In this document: piece after piece, positions 1 through 6,085 of the stretch
Numbering within the stretch: position 1 is the first letter of the stretch
Layout: the number at the start of each line of letters is the position of its first letter
Source: DALYDK01 sp964415715
GTDB lineage: Bacteria > Patescibacteriota > Saccharimonadia > Saccharimonadales > CAIOMD01
Direction: 5' to 3'
Assembly (NCBI GenBank): GCA_964415715.1
Contig: CAYQBK010000019.1
Location: 1 to 6,804 of the forward strand
DNA length: 6,804 nucleotides
Notes under the pieces: model-generated
What the model was told of the DNA's origin: nothing
Databases searched by the model: none
What the model saw: the letters and a program-made list of their open reading frames with translations, nothing else
Program-made: the position numbers and the translations under genes

Positions 1-134
1 CTTTTGTAGATGATCTAAGCGTTCTTAACTCTACATCTACTGCCAAACCCGAAATACAGTCCGCTAAAGCTGTCGATAAAAAGTCAGTTACAAAAAAGCC
101 TACTGACAAAACTGTTAAAAAGGAGGCAAAATAA
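1..134 (+). CDS. rplQ: C-terminal end of a ribosomal protein, probably L17 (partial)
   Basis: The frame starting at base 3 is open to a TAA at 132-134 and gives 43 residues. It begins FVDDL, resembling the last beta-strand of bacterial L17 (typically ending in a hydrophobic-E-L/F-V segment), and continues as a Lys/Thr/Ser-rich low-complexity tail ending KKEAK. L17 is a large-subunit protein near the peptide exit tunnel. The identification rests on this short match and on position directly upstream of rplM-rpsI, where rplQ commonly lies in bacterial ribosomal clusters. The stop shares its last A with the rplM start (TAATG), so the two genes are probably translationally coupled, and the rplM ribosome binding site lies inside this tail. 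The N-terminal part is outside the window, so another basic ribosomal protein cannot be excluded. Confidence 0.6.
   Translation, partial: FVDDLSVLNSTSTAKPEIQSAKAVDKKSVTKKPTDKTVKKEAK
120..126 (+). promoter_or_regulatory. Shine-Dalgarno site of rplM
   Basis: AAGGAGG lies 7 nt before the ATG at 134. It is a near-perfect anti-SD complement encoded in the last codons of the upstream gene. It is the only strong Shine-Dalgarno seen before any start in this window, which contrasts with the other genes and fixes the L13 start. Confidence 0.85.
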
Positions 135-565
135 TGAAAACTTATAGTGCCAAACCTAGCGATGTCACGCGTGTGTGGCATGTTGTAGATGCATCGGAAG
201 TACCACTTGGTCGTTTATCTACTACCGTAGCCAAATTATTGACTGGCAAAGATAAACCAATATACACTCACCATATTGATTGTGGCGACTACGTTGTAGT
301 TATAAACTCCGACAAATTAGTTGTGACTGGCAATAAGCTAACTGACAAGATGTATTATCGTCATAGTCAGTACCCTGGTAGCCTCAAACAAGCAACCCTT
401 GCCGATAAAATTGCCAAAGATTCAACAGACGTAATAGTTTTGGCGGTCAAAGGTATGCTTCCAAAAAATAAGTTAATGAATGAAAGGCTCAACAGGCTAA
501 AGGTTTATGCTGGTGAAACACATAATCACGAAGCCCAAAAGCCTGTGAAAGTGAATGTGAAATAG
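134..565 (+). CDS. rplM: 50S ribosomal protein L13
   Basis: This 143-residue protein has the full-length bacterial L13 pattern. An early W-x-VVDA segment leads into PLGRLSTTVAKLLTGKDKP, followed by the GDYVVVIN strand and the VTGNKLTDKMYYRHS loop with YPG after it. The late signatures KGMLPKN and LKVYAGETHNH are also present. L13 is an early-assembly 23S rRNA-binding protein of the large subunit. Its start is set by a strong AAGGAGG 7 nt upstream, and it overlaps the preceding stop by 1 nt. rpsI begins 1 nt after its TAG, the usual conserved rplM-rpsI pair, so both are expected on one transcript. No anomalies are seen; length matches the family. Confidence 0.98.
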   Translation: MKTYSAKPSDVTRVWHVVDASEVPLGRLSTTVAKLLTGKDKPIYTHHIDCGDYVVVINSDKLVVTGNKLTDKMYYRHSQYPGSLKQATLADKIAKDSTDVIVLAVKGMLPKNKLMNERLNRLKVYAGETHNHEAQKPVKVNVK

Positions 566-566
566 T

Positions 567-968
567 ATGTCAACGAACAATGAATATTTTTACGCCCTAG
601 GTCGTCGCAAAAGCTCAACTGCTCGAGTTCGCCTATACAAGGGCAAGGGTAACATAACTGTAAACGACAAACCGGTCAATGAATATTTTGCAGACAGTGT
701 TGCATTGCTTCGTGAAGTAAAAAAACCTTTTACTTTACTCGAAAAAGAAGGACAGTTTGATGTCAGTGTGCTCGTTAGTGGTGGTGGCCAAGCTGGTCAG
801 GCCAAAGCTATTAGCCTAGGCATATCAAAAAGCTTAGTTGTACTTAGTGAAGACTACCGATCTACGCTTAAAAAAGCAGATTTGTTAACACGAGATTCCC
901 GCGAAAAAGAACGCAAGAAATTTGGTCTTAAGGGAGCACGAAAGCAACGTCAGTTTACTAAACGTTAA
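567..968 (+). CDS. rpsI: 30S ribosomal protein S9
   Basis: This 133-residue protein matches bacterial S9 throughout. It has the N-terminal GRRKSSTARVRL motif, the central VSGGGQAGQAKAISLGI segment, and the C-terminal DSREKERKKFGLKGARK region ending QFTKR. In the family, the extended C-terminal tail reaches the P-site tRNA in the small subunit, and the terminal K-R is kept here. The ATG lies 1 nt after the rplM TAG with no recognisable Shine-Dalgarno, so translation probably depends on ribosomes terminating on rplM. It is the last gene of the ribosomal operon, followed by a hairpin-type terminator at 989-1019. Confidence 0.98.
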   Translation: MSTNNEYFYALGRRKSSTARVRLYKGKGNITVNDKPVNEYFADSVALLREVKKPFTLLEKEGQFDVSVLVSGGGQAGQAKAISLGISKSLVVLSEDYRSTLKKADLLTRDSREKERKKFGLKGARKQRQFTKR

Positions 969-988
969 TAAGTTCATACAAGATAACT

Positions 989-1019
989 ATCACCTCTGTT
1001 ATAATAAGAGGTGATTTTT
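989..1019 (+). terminator. Rho-independent terminator after rpsI
   Basis: A perfect 8-bp inverted repeat, ATCACCTC (989-996) with GAGGTGAT (1008-1015), flanks an 11-nt loop and is followed at once by a TTTTT run (1015-1019). It stands 20 nt after the rpsI stop, as expected for the end of the ribosomal operon. The loop is unusual in also containing a promoter -10 box for the next gene. Confidence 0.75.
997..1005 (+). promoter_or_regulatory. Extended -10 promoter of the methyltransferase gene
   Basis: TGTTATAAT is a consensus extended -10 element (TGnTATAAT) in the loop of the rpsI terminator hairpin. No convincing -35 lies 16-18 nt upstream, which extended -10 promoters tolerate. A start site about 7 nt downstream (near 1012) would fall in the 3' arm of the hairpin and give a leader of about 10 nt before the ATG at 1022. 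The transcript would therefore not form the terminator. Confidence 0.6.
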
Positions 1020-1021
1020 AT

Positions 1022-1981
1022 ATGGAAGTCATTTCTGACATCATAAATCGTTGTGCAGAGGCCTCGCAGGTGTCGTATAGTCAGGCAGACGTATTATTGA
1101 GTATAAATCATCAAAAATCTTTACGCATAAATAGTTTGAAACAAAATAAAAAAATCTCCGTCGACATTATAAAATCATTTAAATTAACACCAATCAGTTG
1201 GTGTGAAAACAGCTACACTATTGGACAAAATTACTCAGATGCTTCTCGTTCAATATTATTTAGTCAGGGTTATTTTATATTGCAAGACCAAGCCAGTTTT
1301 GTCCCCGTACTAGCACTTGACCCTAGGCCAAATGAAAATATCTTAGATTTATGCGCAGCACCAGGGGCAAAAACAAGTCATATAGCCGCATTATCAAAAA
1401 ACAGAGCAAATATAGTTGCCAATGATTCATCAAAATCTCGTCTGTTCAAGCTACGTGCTCTAGTAAAAACTTATGATGTAAAAGCAGAGCTTACACTATA
1501 CGATGGTCGAAATCTATTTAAAAAATATAGTTCTGAAAGTTTCGATAAAATACTGCTAGATGCACCCTGTAGTGGGGAAGCGGCTATCAATCCAAATACC
1601 CCAAAAACATATGCAAACTGGACATATGCCAAATCAAAACGACTCAGCAGGCTTCAGGAACAGCTTATTGTACACGCATACGATTTATTAAAACCCGGTG
1701 GTACTTTAGTGTATAGCACCTGCACAATTGCCCCCGAAGAAAACGAAATGGTTGTCAATAAACTACTTAAACGTCGTGATGCATATATAGAACCTATCGA
1801 GTCAAATATTGACAATGTCCAATCGGGGCTAACCAAGTGGCAAGAAAAATCGTTTGATCAAACAGTTAGTCGTACTTTAAGGATATTGCCATCCAATAAT
1901 CATCAGGCATTTTATTGTGCAAAGATCTCCAAACCATCACTATCTAATGACAATGAATTCACATATAACCCAACGAGATAA
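1022..1981 (+). CDS. RsmB/NOP-family RNA (cytosine-C5) methyltransferase
   Basis: This 319-residue protein is a NOL1/NOP2/Sun-type SAM-dependent methyltransferase that makes m5C in RNA, in bacteria usually 16S rRNA (RsmB or RsmF types). An N-terminal substrate-binding part (about 1-85) leads through FILQDQAS (85-92) into the Rossmann domain. Motif I is DLCAAPGAKTSH (109-120), and D135 is the likely SAM ribose-binding acidic residue. Motif IV is DAPCSGE (180-186), with C183 the base-release cysteine. Motif VI is YSTCT (231-235), with C234 the expected nucleophile. The NusB-like N-terminal domain of E. coli RsmB is absent, so the exact target site cannot be assigned. The gene has its own promoter in the preceding terminator and no Shine-Dalgarno. 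The last roughly 15 residues are polar and probably disordered. Confidence 0.93.
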   Translation: MEVISDIINRCAEASQVSYSQADVLLSINHQKSLRINSLKQNKKISVDIIKSFKLTPISWCENSYTIGQNYSDASRSILFSQGYFILQDQASFVPVLALDPRPNENILDLCAAPGAKTSHIAALSKNRANIVANDSSKSRLFKLRALVKTYDVKAELTLYDGRNLFKKYSSESFDKILLDAPCSGEAAINPNTPKTYANWTYAKSKRLSRLQEQLIVHAYDLLKPGGTLVYSTCTIAPEENEMVVNKLLKRRDAYIEPIESNIDNVQSGLTKWQEKSFDQTVSRTLRILPSNNHQAFYCAKISKPSLSNDNEFTYNPTR

Positions 1982-2012
1982 CTTGTGTTAGGTCAAATAT
2001 ATATATTTAGGT

Positions 2013-2018
2013 TATAAT
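2013..2018 (+). promoter_or_regulatory. -10 box of trpS, abutting the start codon
   Basis: A perfect TATAAT ends only 6 nt before the trpS ATG at 2025, which places the expected transcription start at or beside the A of the ATG. No Shine-Dalgarno is present and no clear -35 is seen. The geometry is that of a leaderless mRNA promoter. Confidence 0.6.
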
Positions 2019-2024
2019 TTAGCT

Positions 2025-3053
2025 ATGTCAAAGCAACTAATACTAACCGGCCTGCGTTCAAATGACAAGCCGACACTAGGTAACTACCTAGGTGCTATAC
2101 TACCAATGGTCGATATGGCAAATAAACACGCTGGCGAATATCAGCTAAATATGTTTGTGCCCGACTTACATTCATTTACTACTCCTATAGATCACACCAA
2201 TTTATATGCTAACACCGTAGACAATATAAAACTATTTATTGCCTGTGGACTTCCGTATGAAAATCCTGATGTTTATATATATCGACAGAGTTTTATTCCC
2301 GCTCATAGCGAGCTTGCTTGGATACTTAGCTGTTTTACGGGTTTTGGAGAAGCTAACCGGATGGTAGAGTTCAAAGATAAATCAGCAAAAATTGGTGATG
2401 ATCGAGTAAGTGTCGGCTTATTCAATTATCCAATATTGATGGCTGCTGATATATTATTGTACGGTGCAGAATGGATCCCAGTTGGTGAGGACCAGCGTCA
2501 GCACCTAGAACTCGCTCGTACTTTGGCAACTCGTATCAATAATAAATTTGGTGATATTTTCAAAATTCCAAAATCTCTAGATGAACAACAACGTTTTATC
2601 AATCGCGATTCAGCGCCACGTATTCGCAGCCTGAAATACCCAGATAAAAAAATGAGTAAAAGTGTAGATGACCCAGCTGGCACAATATTACTATCAGATG
2701 ATCCAAAACAAGCAGCCAAAAAAGTAATGTCTGCTACAACGGATTCGGTTGGTGTTATAAATTTCGACTGGAAAAATCAGCCAGGTATAACCAATCTACT
2801 ACAAATTCTTGCTTTGCTAACAAATAGTACCCAATCTGCCATAAATAACGCTTGGGTTGGTAAAAACAAATATGGTGAATTAAAAAGCATTGTTGCTGCT
2901 GAAGTTGAAATATTCCTAACTAATCTACAAATCAATATTAATTCGCTAGTTGAAAAAGATATTCTCGATGTAGTTGCTAAAAACGAAGCTTGCATGAATC
3001 AAATTGCTTCAGATAATATTTACAAAGTTCAAAAATCTATAGGACTCAGATAA
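2025..3053 (+). CDS. trpS: Tryptophanyl-tRNA synthetase
   Basis: This class I aminoacyl-tRNA synthetase charges tRNA-Trp with tryptophan in the cytoplasm. At 342 residues it is close to the usual bacterial length of about 330-340. The HIGH-equivalent is TLGN (17-20) within PTLGNYLGA. The Trp-family signatures NYPILMAADILLY (134-146) and VGEDQRQHLELAR (153-165) follow, and KMSKS is at 209-213. The lead-in to TLGN is RSNDKP, not the common QPTG- or QPSG-type loop, a variant of the ATP-site entry that still keeps the GN pair. The C-terminal helical region (about 240-342) is the anticodon-recognition part. A TATAAT 6 nt before the ATG suggests its own leaderless transcript. The Nudix gene starts 3 nt after its stop and is likely co-transcribed. 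There is no room for a T-box or trp leader. Confidence 0.96.
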   Translation: MSKQLILTGLRSNDKPTLGNYLGAILPMVDMANKHAGEYQLNMFVPDLHSFTTPIDHTNLYANTVDNIKLFIACGLPYENPDVYIYRQSFIPAHSELAWILSCFTGFGEANRMVEFKDKSAKIGDDRVSVGLFNYPILMAADILLYGAEWIPVGEDQRQHLELARTLATRINNKFGDIFKIPKSLDEQQRFINRDSAPRIRSLKYPDKKMSKSVDDPAGTILLSDDPKQAAKKVMSATTDSVGVINFDWKNQPGITNLLQILALLTNSTQSAINNAWVGKNKYGELKSIVAAEVEIFLTNLQININSLVEKDILDVVAKNEACMNQIASDNIYKVQKSIGLR

Positions 3054-3056
3054 AAT

Positions 3057-3585
3057 ATGTCCCATATCCATACAGCCCCAGGCCAGCATGATGCAACAGT
3101 CTCAGCCTTTATTATTCGGATCGATACAGAGCCACTCGTTTTGCTTCACAAGCATAAAAAATTGGGTATACTTGGGCAAATTGGTGGTCATGTAGAATTG
3201 CACGAAAACCCCTGGCAGGCAATACAACACGAAATAAAAGAAGAGTCAGGATATGATATTACTGACCTTATGATACTACAACCAAAGCCCATAATACACG
3301 ATCTTAGGGGCGGGCAGTTAACACCCATACCCATTAGTACATAATACCCATAATTTCTCGAAAGAACACTTTCATAGTGATATCTCATATGCTTTTGTTA
3401 CAGATGTGCTACCGCAATCAAGTATTGCAGAAGGAGAATCAGATTCTCTAACCTGGCTTAATAGAAATGATTTGTTAAAAATTGATGATCAGCTTATTTT
3501 TCCAGATATCAAAGATATATATTGCTTTATGTTAGATGAATGTTTGGATAAATGGCATAGAGTAAGCACTGATAGTTATAGTTAA
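3057..3585 (+). pseudogene. Nudix hydrolase, split by a frameshift
   Basis: The first frame (3057-3344) gives the N-terminal half. It has APGQHD near the start and a Nudix box at residues 44-66 (G44, E50, E59, E62, E63, G65). The metal-binding glutamates are kept, while the usual Arg before E59 is His. The frame then stops at a TAA (3342-3344). From about 3322 the +1 frame continues, without a start codon of its own, to a TAA at 3583-3585. It encodes the rest of a Nudix fold: HNTHNFSKEHFHSD, an AFVTD strand, EGES..LTWL, and a final helix with LDECLDKW. Joined with one base skipped near 3333, the product would be about 175 residues, a normal length. Nudix enzymes hydrolyse nucleoside diphosphates linked to another moiety; the substrate cannot be read here. 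It lies 3 nt after trpS with no Shine-Dalgarno. Whether this is real decay or a one-base sequencing error is open. Confidence 0.85.
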
Positions 3586-3658
3586 TATTTCACTTTGAAA
3601 TAAATAAACATTTATTATTATTTGAGTAAAATTTACATAAACATATTTTATGAGCTGA

Positions 3659-3666
3659 TATATACT
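3659..3666 (+). promoter_or_regulatory. -10 region of the pseudouridine synthase gene
   Basis: TGATATATACT (3656-3666) offers an extended -10, TG-A-TATATA (3656-3664), or a TATACT hexamer (3661-3666), 7-9 nt before the ATG at 3674. Initiation would fall within a few bases of the start codon. A TTTACA at 3632-3637 resembles a -35 but is spaced too far away (21-23 nt). No Shine-Dalgarno is visible. Confidence 0.45.
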
Positions 3667-3673
3667 ATATACA

Positions 3674-4546
3674 ATGCTCATAACCAACAATTACGATAAA
3701 CCCAAACGAGCGGATGTTTTGCTGTCAGAAGCCAACCCGAGCTATTCACGAGCCGCACTTGCAAAGTTGTTTGATATGGGACACATCATAGGAAAAAGCA
3801 AGATATTAAAACCTGGCGATAAAATTCAACCCAATTTTAGTTTTCAAGCAGACATCAGCCCAATAAACAAGCCAGCTGAAACATTATATCTACAAATATT
3901 ATACGAAGATGAAAATGTAATTGTCATCGATAAGCCCATCGGGGTAATCAGTCACGCCCGTGGACGATATTGTGACGAAGCCAGTGTCGCTAGTTTTGTC
4001 AGCGAAAAAGTCAGAGACCTGTCGGGCGAAAGAGCTGGTCTAGTTCATAGCCTTGATCGAGCAACTAGTGGGGTTATGATTTGTGCAAAAAATCAGCAAA
4101 CATTAAGTTTCTTGCAAAAGCAATTTTCTAGTCGAAACGTGAAAAAATCATATATTGCTGTAGTGTTGGGTGAATTAAAGCACAAAGAAGCAACTATTGA
4201 TGTACCAATAGCCCGCAACCCCAGAAACCCCAAGACTTTTCAAGCCGATGAAAATGGTAAAAGTGCCATAACCAACTATCAAATCTTGAAAGGCAATACA
4301 AACTACAGTTTGGTTGAGCTAAAGCCTCTGACAGGTAGAACTCACCAATTGCGCGTACATTTGGCATATATTGGTCATCCGATTATTGGTGATGCAGTCT
4401 ACAACGGTCAAAACGCTGATAGAATGTATCTACATGCGCACAGTCTTGAAATAACATTGCCGGGAGGTGTTAGAAAAACTTTTGTGAGCAAGCTACCTGT
4501 TGAATTTAATAATATTTTATATCATGAACAACGATCTATTACTTAG
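3674..4546 (+). CDS. RluA-family rRNA/tRNA pseudouridine synthase
   Basis: This 290-residue RluA/RluC/RluD-type enzyme isomerises uridine to pseudouridine in structured RNA, usually 23S rRNA. An S4-like RNA-binding domain occupies about residues 10-57 (KRADVLL...SRAALAKLF...ILKPGDKI). The catalytic domain follows: YEDENVIVIDKPIGVISH (77-94), the active-site motif HSLDRATSG (125-133) with catalytic D128, the KKSY element (157-160), and TGRTHQLRVHLAYIGHPIIGD (220-240) with GDAVYNG. The active-site motif is normally HRLDxxTSG, and here Arg126 is Ser. The rest is intact and of normal length. Its last 23 nt overlap holB. Target uridines cannot be assigned by reading. Confidence 0.93.
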   Translation: MLITNNYDKPKRADVLLSEANPSYSRAALAKLFDMGHIIGKSKILKPGDKIQPNFSFQADISPINKPAETLYLQILYEDENVIVIDKPIGVISHARGRYCDEASVASFVSEKVRDLSGERAGLVHSLDRATSGVMICAKNQQTLSFLQKQFSSRNVKKSYIAVVLGELKHKEATIDVPIARNPRNPKTFQADENGKSAITNYQILKGNTNYSLVELKPLTGRTHQLRVHLAYIGHPIIGDAVYNGQNADRMYLHAHSLEITLPGGVRKTFVSKLPVEFNNILYHEQRSIT

Positions 4547-5369
4547 TAAAAACTCTGCAATAAAGTATAAACTTTTTTTACATGATCTGCCCCAGTCACT
4601 TATTTTAGTTGGGCCAGTGGGTTTTGGAAAAAAATATATTATGCAAAAACTTTCAAAACAATACCTAGGACATAAATATTTTCAGTACCTCAGTCTAATC
4701 GAGCCAGATTTAGATAAGAAAAATATCAGAATTGAGCAAATACGAGATATGAAAAAATTACTAAAGCTAACAACCAATCATTCCAGAATAGTTTTAATAC
4801 CACAGGCAAACCTGCTTACCTCTGAGGCCCAAAACAATTTGCTAAAAATATTGGAAGAACCACCACAAAACACGCATTTTATCTTATCAGTCAGTGACAT
4901 AAACCAGCTACTTATCACAATACGGTCGCGATCATACATATGGAACCTTTTATCACCAACAACCGAACAAATCGAAACATATTTTAAGGGCACCAACAAA
5001 GCCAAGTTAGATTTGGCCCTAAAAATAGGTTTAGGCAATATGGGCACCATCACCAAGATCATCACTAGCGATTCCGCCCACCAGCTGCTTCAAGATATTG
5101 AGATAGCCAAAGAAATATTGGCAGAAAATGAAATTGATAGGTTAATAAATATTAAATCTTTAGCAACCAGTAGCGAAAAAGCAATGGATATACTTCAGGC
5201 TATAGAAATATTATGCCAAGCAGCATTGTATAACGTATCGTTGGGCTCTAGTGCACGGCAGATACAGGCCTGGAATAAACGCCTAAAACACACAGAACAA
5301 GCTATATACCAGTTAAATAAACACGTTCAAACAAAGCTAGTACTCGCTAAACTGTTTTTAGTGCTATAA
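4524..5369 (+). CDS. holB: DNA polymerase III delta' subunit (clamp loader)
   Basis: With the ATG at 4524 the product is 281 residues. HolB (delta') is the largely inactive AAA+ stator subunit of the clamp loader that places the beta sliding clamp on DNA. Visible features are a P-loop-like GPVGFGKK (30-37) with Lys where Ser/Thr is usual, a degenerate Walker B (VLIPQAN, 90-96), and the hallmark EAQNNLLKILEEPP (101-114). ILSVSDINQLLITIRSRS (120-137) follows, in which the family SRC motif reads SRS. No cysteine zinc module is seen in the N-terminal AAA domain. An in-frame TTG at 4500 would add 8 hydrophobic residues; ATG 4524 is preferred because MNNDLLLSKN is a more natural N-terminus. It overlaps the upstream gene by 23 nt and has no Shine-Dalgarno, implying coupling. 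I considered DnaX, but length and missing zinc site favour delta'. Confidence 0.87.
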   Translation: MNNDLLLSKNSAIKYKLFLHDLPQSLILVGPVGFGKKYIMQKLSKQYLGHKYFQYLSLIEPDLDKKNIRIEQIRDMKKLLKLTTNHSRIVLIPQANLLTSEAQNNLLKILEEPPQNTHFILSVSDINQLLITIRSRSYIWNLLSPTTEQIETYFKGTNKAKLDLALKIGLGNMGTITKIITSDSAHQLLQDIEIAKEILAENEIDRLINIKSLATSSEKAMDILQAIEILCQAALYNVSLGSSARQIQAWNKRLKHTEQAIYQLNKHVQTKLVLAKLFLVL

Positions 5370-5370
5370 T
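5362..5370 (+). promoter_or_regulatory. Extended -10 promoter of the TPR gene
   Basis: TGCTATAAT is a consensus extended -10 (TGnTATAAT) that overlaps the holB stop codon (TAA at 5367-5369). It ends 10 nt before the TPR gene ATG at 5381, so a start site near 5377 leaves a leader of only a few bases. No -35 consensus is evident. Confidence 0.6.
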
Positions 5371-5380
5371 ACTTACAATC

Positions 5381-6031
5381 ATGACTGGCATATTTATATT
5401 TTTGATCATCACTGCATTAGCAATACGTTCTACATACAAGCTAGAAGACTCTAGCTTGGATATGCCAGAAAGGCTAGCAGGAAGGCTTGGTAAGCTTTGG
5501 GAGATTGCTCATCAGGGCATGCGCGACAACAAACTCCTAAAGGCTGAAAAAGCACTGTTAACCATATTAAAGATCGATGAAAAGAATGCGGCCGCATATA
5601 ACAGGTTGGGTATACTATACGCAAAACAGAAAGAATACAAAGACGCTATAGACTGTTTCGAAATTGCTTCTAGTATAGAAGCTAGCCCATCGAGTTTTCA
5701 TAATCTAGGGCTAATATATTATGAGACCGAAGACTACACCAGGGCATCAATATCTTTTGAAGAAGCATTGAAGCTCGATGATACTTTGGCGGCCCGACAC
5801 ATTGCTTATGCAAAAGTACAAGAAAAACTCGGTAATAACAAAAAAATGATTAGCGAGCTTGAAAAAGCAACGGAACTAGAGCCTACCAGAGAAACCTACT
5901 CTCTGCTTCACAGAGCATATGAACTGAACAATATGGAGGAAGAAGCCAAAGCCGTAAAGCGCAAAATAGACAGATCCAGACACAATTCAAAACCAAACAA
6001 AGTCACCCGACCCAAGCGGGTCATAGTCTAA
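5381..6031 (+). CDS. Membrane-anchored tetratricopeptide repeat protein
   Basis: This 216-residue protein has a short N-terminal hydrophobic segment (residues 2-15, GIFIFLIITALAI), a likely uncleaved signal anchor, then a charged linker (16-35). About four to five TPR-like helical repeats follow, at roughly 37-70, 71-104, 105-137, 138-170 and a partial one at 171-196. The best are AAAYNRLGILYAKQKEYKDA and SSFHNLGLIYYETEDYTRAS, with the usual small and aromatic TPR positions. A basic tail rich in K/R/N ends KRVIV. TPRs are protein-binding scaffolds, so no enzymatic role is implied, and I do not recognise a specific family. Orientation is uncertain: R16 and K20 after the anchor mildly favour cytoplasmic repeats. 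It follows holB by 11 nt but has its own extended -10 box, so it can be expressed separately. Confidence 0.8.
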   Translation: MTGIFIFLIITALAIRSTYKLEDSSLDMPERLAGRLGKLWEIAHQGMRDNKLLKAEKALLTILKIDEKNAAAYNRLGILYAKQKEYKDAIDCFEIASSIEASPSSFHNLGLIYYETEDYTRASISFEEALKLDDTLAARHIAYAKVQEKLGNNKKMISELEKATELEPTRETYSLLHRAYELNNMEEEAKAVKRKIDRSRHNSKPNKVTRPKRVIV

Positions 6032-6050
6032 AGTATACTTATACATTTAT

Positions 6051-6079
6051 TTGACAATATTGCTATTTTCATATATTTT
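6051..6079 (+). promoter_or_regulatory. Probable sigma-70-type promoter of the NMP-kinase-like gene
   Basis: A perfect -35, TTGACA (6051-6056), is followed after 17 nt by TATTTT (6074-6079), with an overlapping alternative TATATT (6072-6077). It is the only promoter here with a consensus -35. A start site about 7 nt downstream falls at 6086, the first base of an in-frame ATT, reproducing the 6-nt spacing between the -10 and ATG of trpS. Confidence 0.5.
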
Positions 6080-6085
6080 GTTGAT

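Noticed and set aside
1998..2007. ATATATATAT tract before trpS
   Set aside because: A short simple AT run in an AT-rich spacer; no evidence of a regulatory repeat.
1981..2024. T-box or attenuator before trpS
   Set aside because: Only 43 nt separate the genes, and a TATAAT lies 6 nt before the ATG; there is no room for a leader structure.
3322..3344. Programmed +1 frameshift in the Nudix gene
   Set aside because: No recognisable slippery site or stimulator of a known type is seen, and Nudix genes are not known to use recoding; a one-base error or mutation is simpler.
3586..3602. TATTTCA-CTT-TGAAATA inverted repeat after the Nudix gene
   Set aside because: The stem is almost entirely A-T, the loop is 3 nt and no T-run follows; such repeats are expected by chance in AT-rich spacers.
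4500..4523. TTG start for holB, 8 residues upstream of the ATG
   Set aside because: It adds a hydrophobic stretch with no Shine-Dalgarno and a longer overlap with the preceding gene; the ATG at 4524 gives a standard HolB N-terminus.
4778..5065. Minus-strand open frames such as this one, and those at 1654-1836, 2498-2719, 2777-2995, 3188-3388 and 6268-6456
   Set aside because: Each lies opposite a well-supported + strand gene, and their proteins show no recognisable family features.
6009..6022. GACCC-AAGC-GGGTC hairpin at the end of the TPR gene
   Set aside because: Only a 5-bp stem, inside the coding sequence and without a T-run; not supportable as a terminator.
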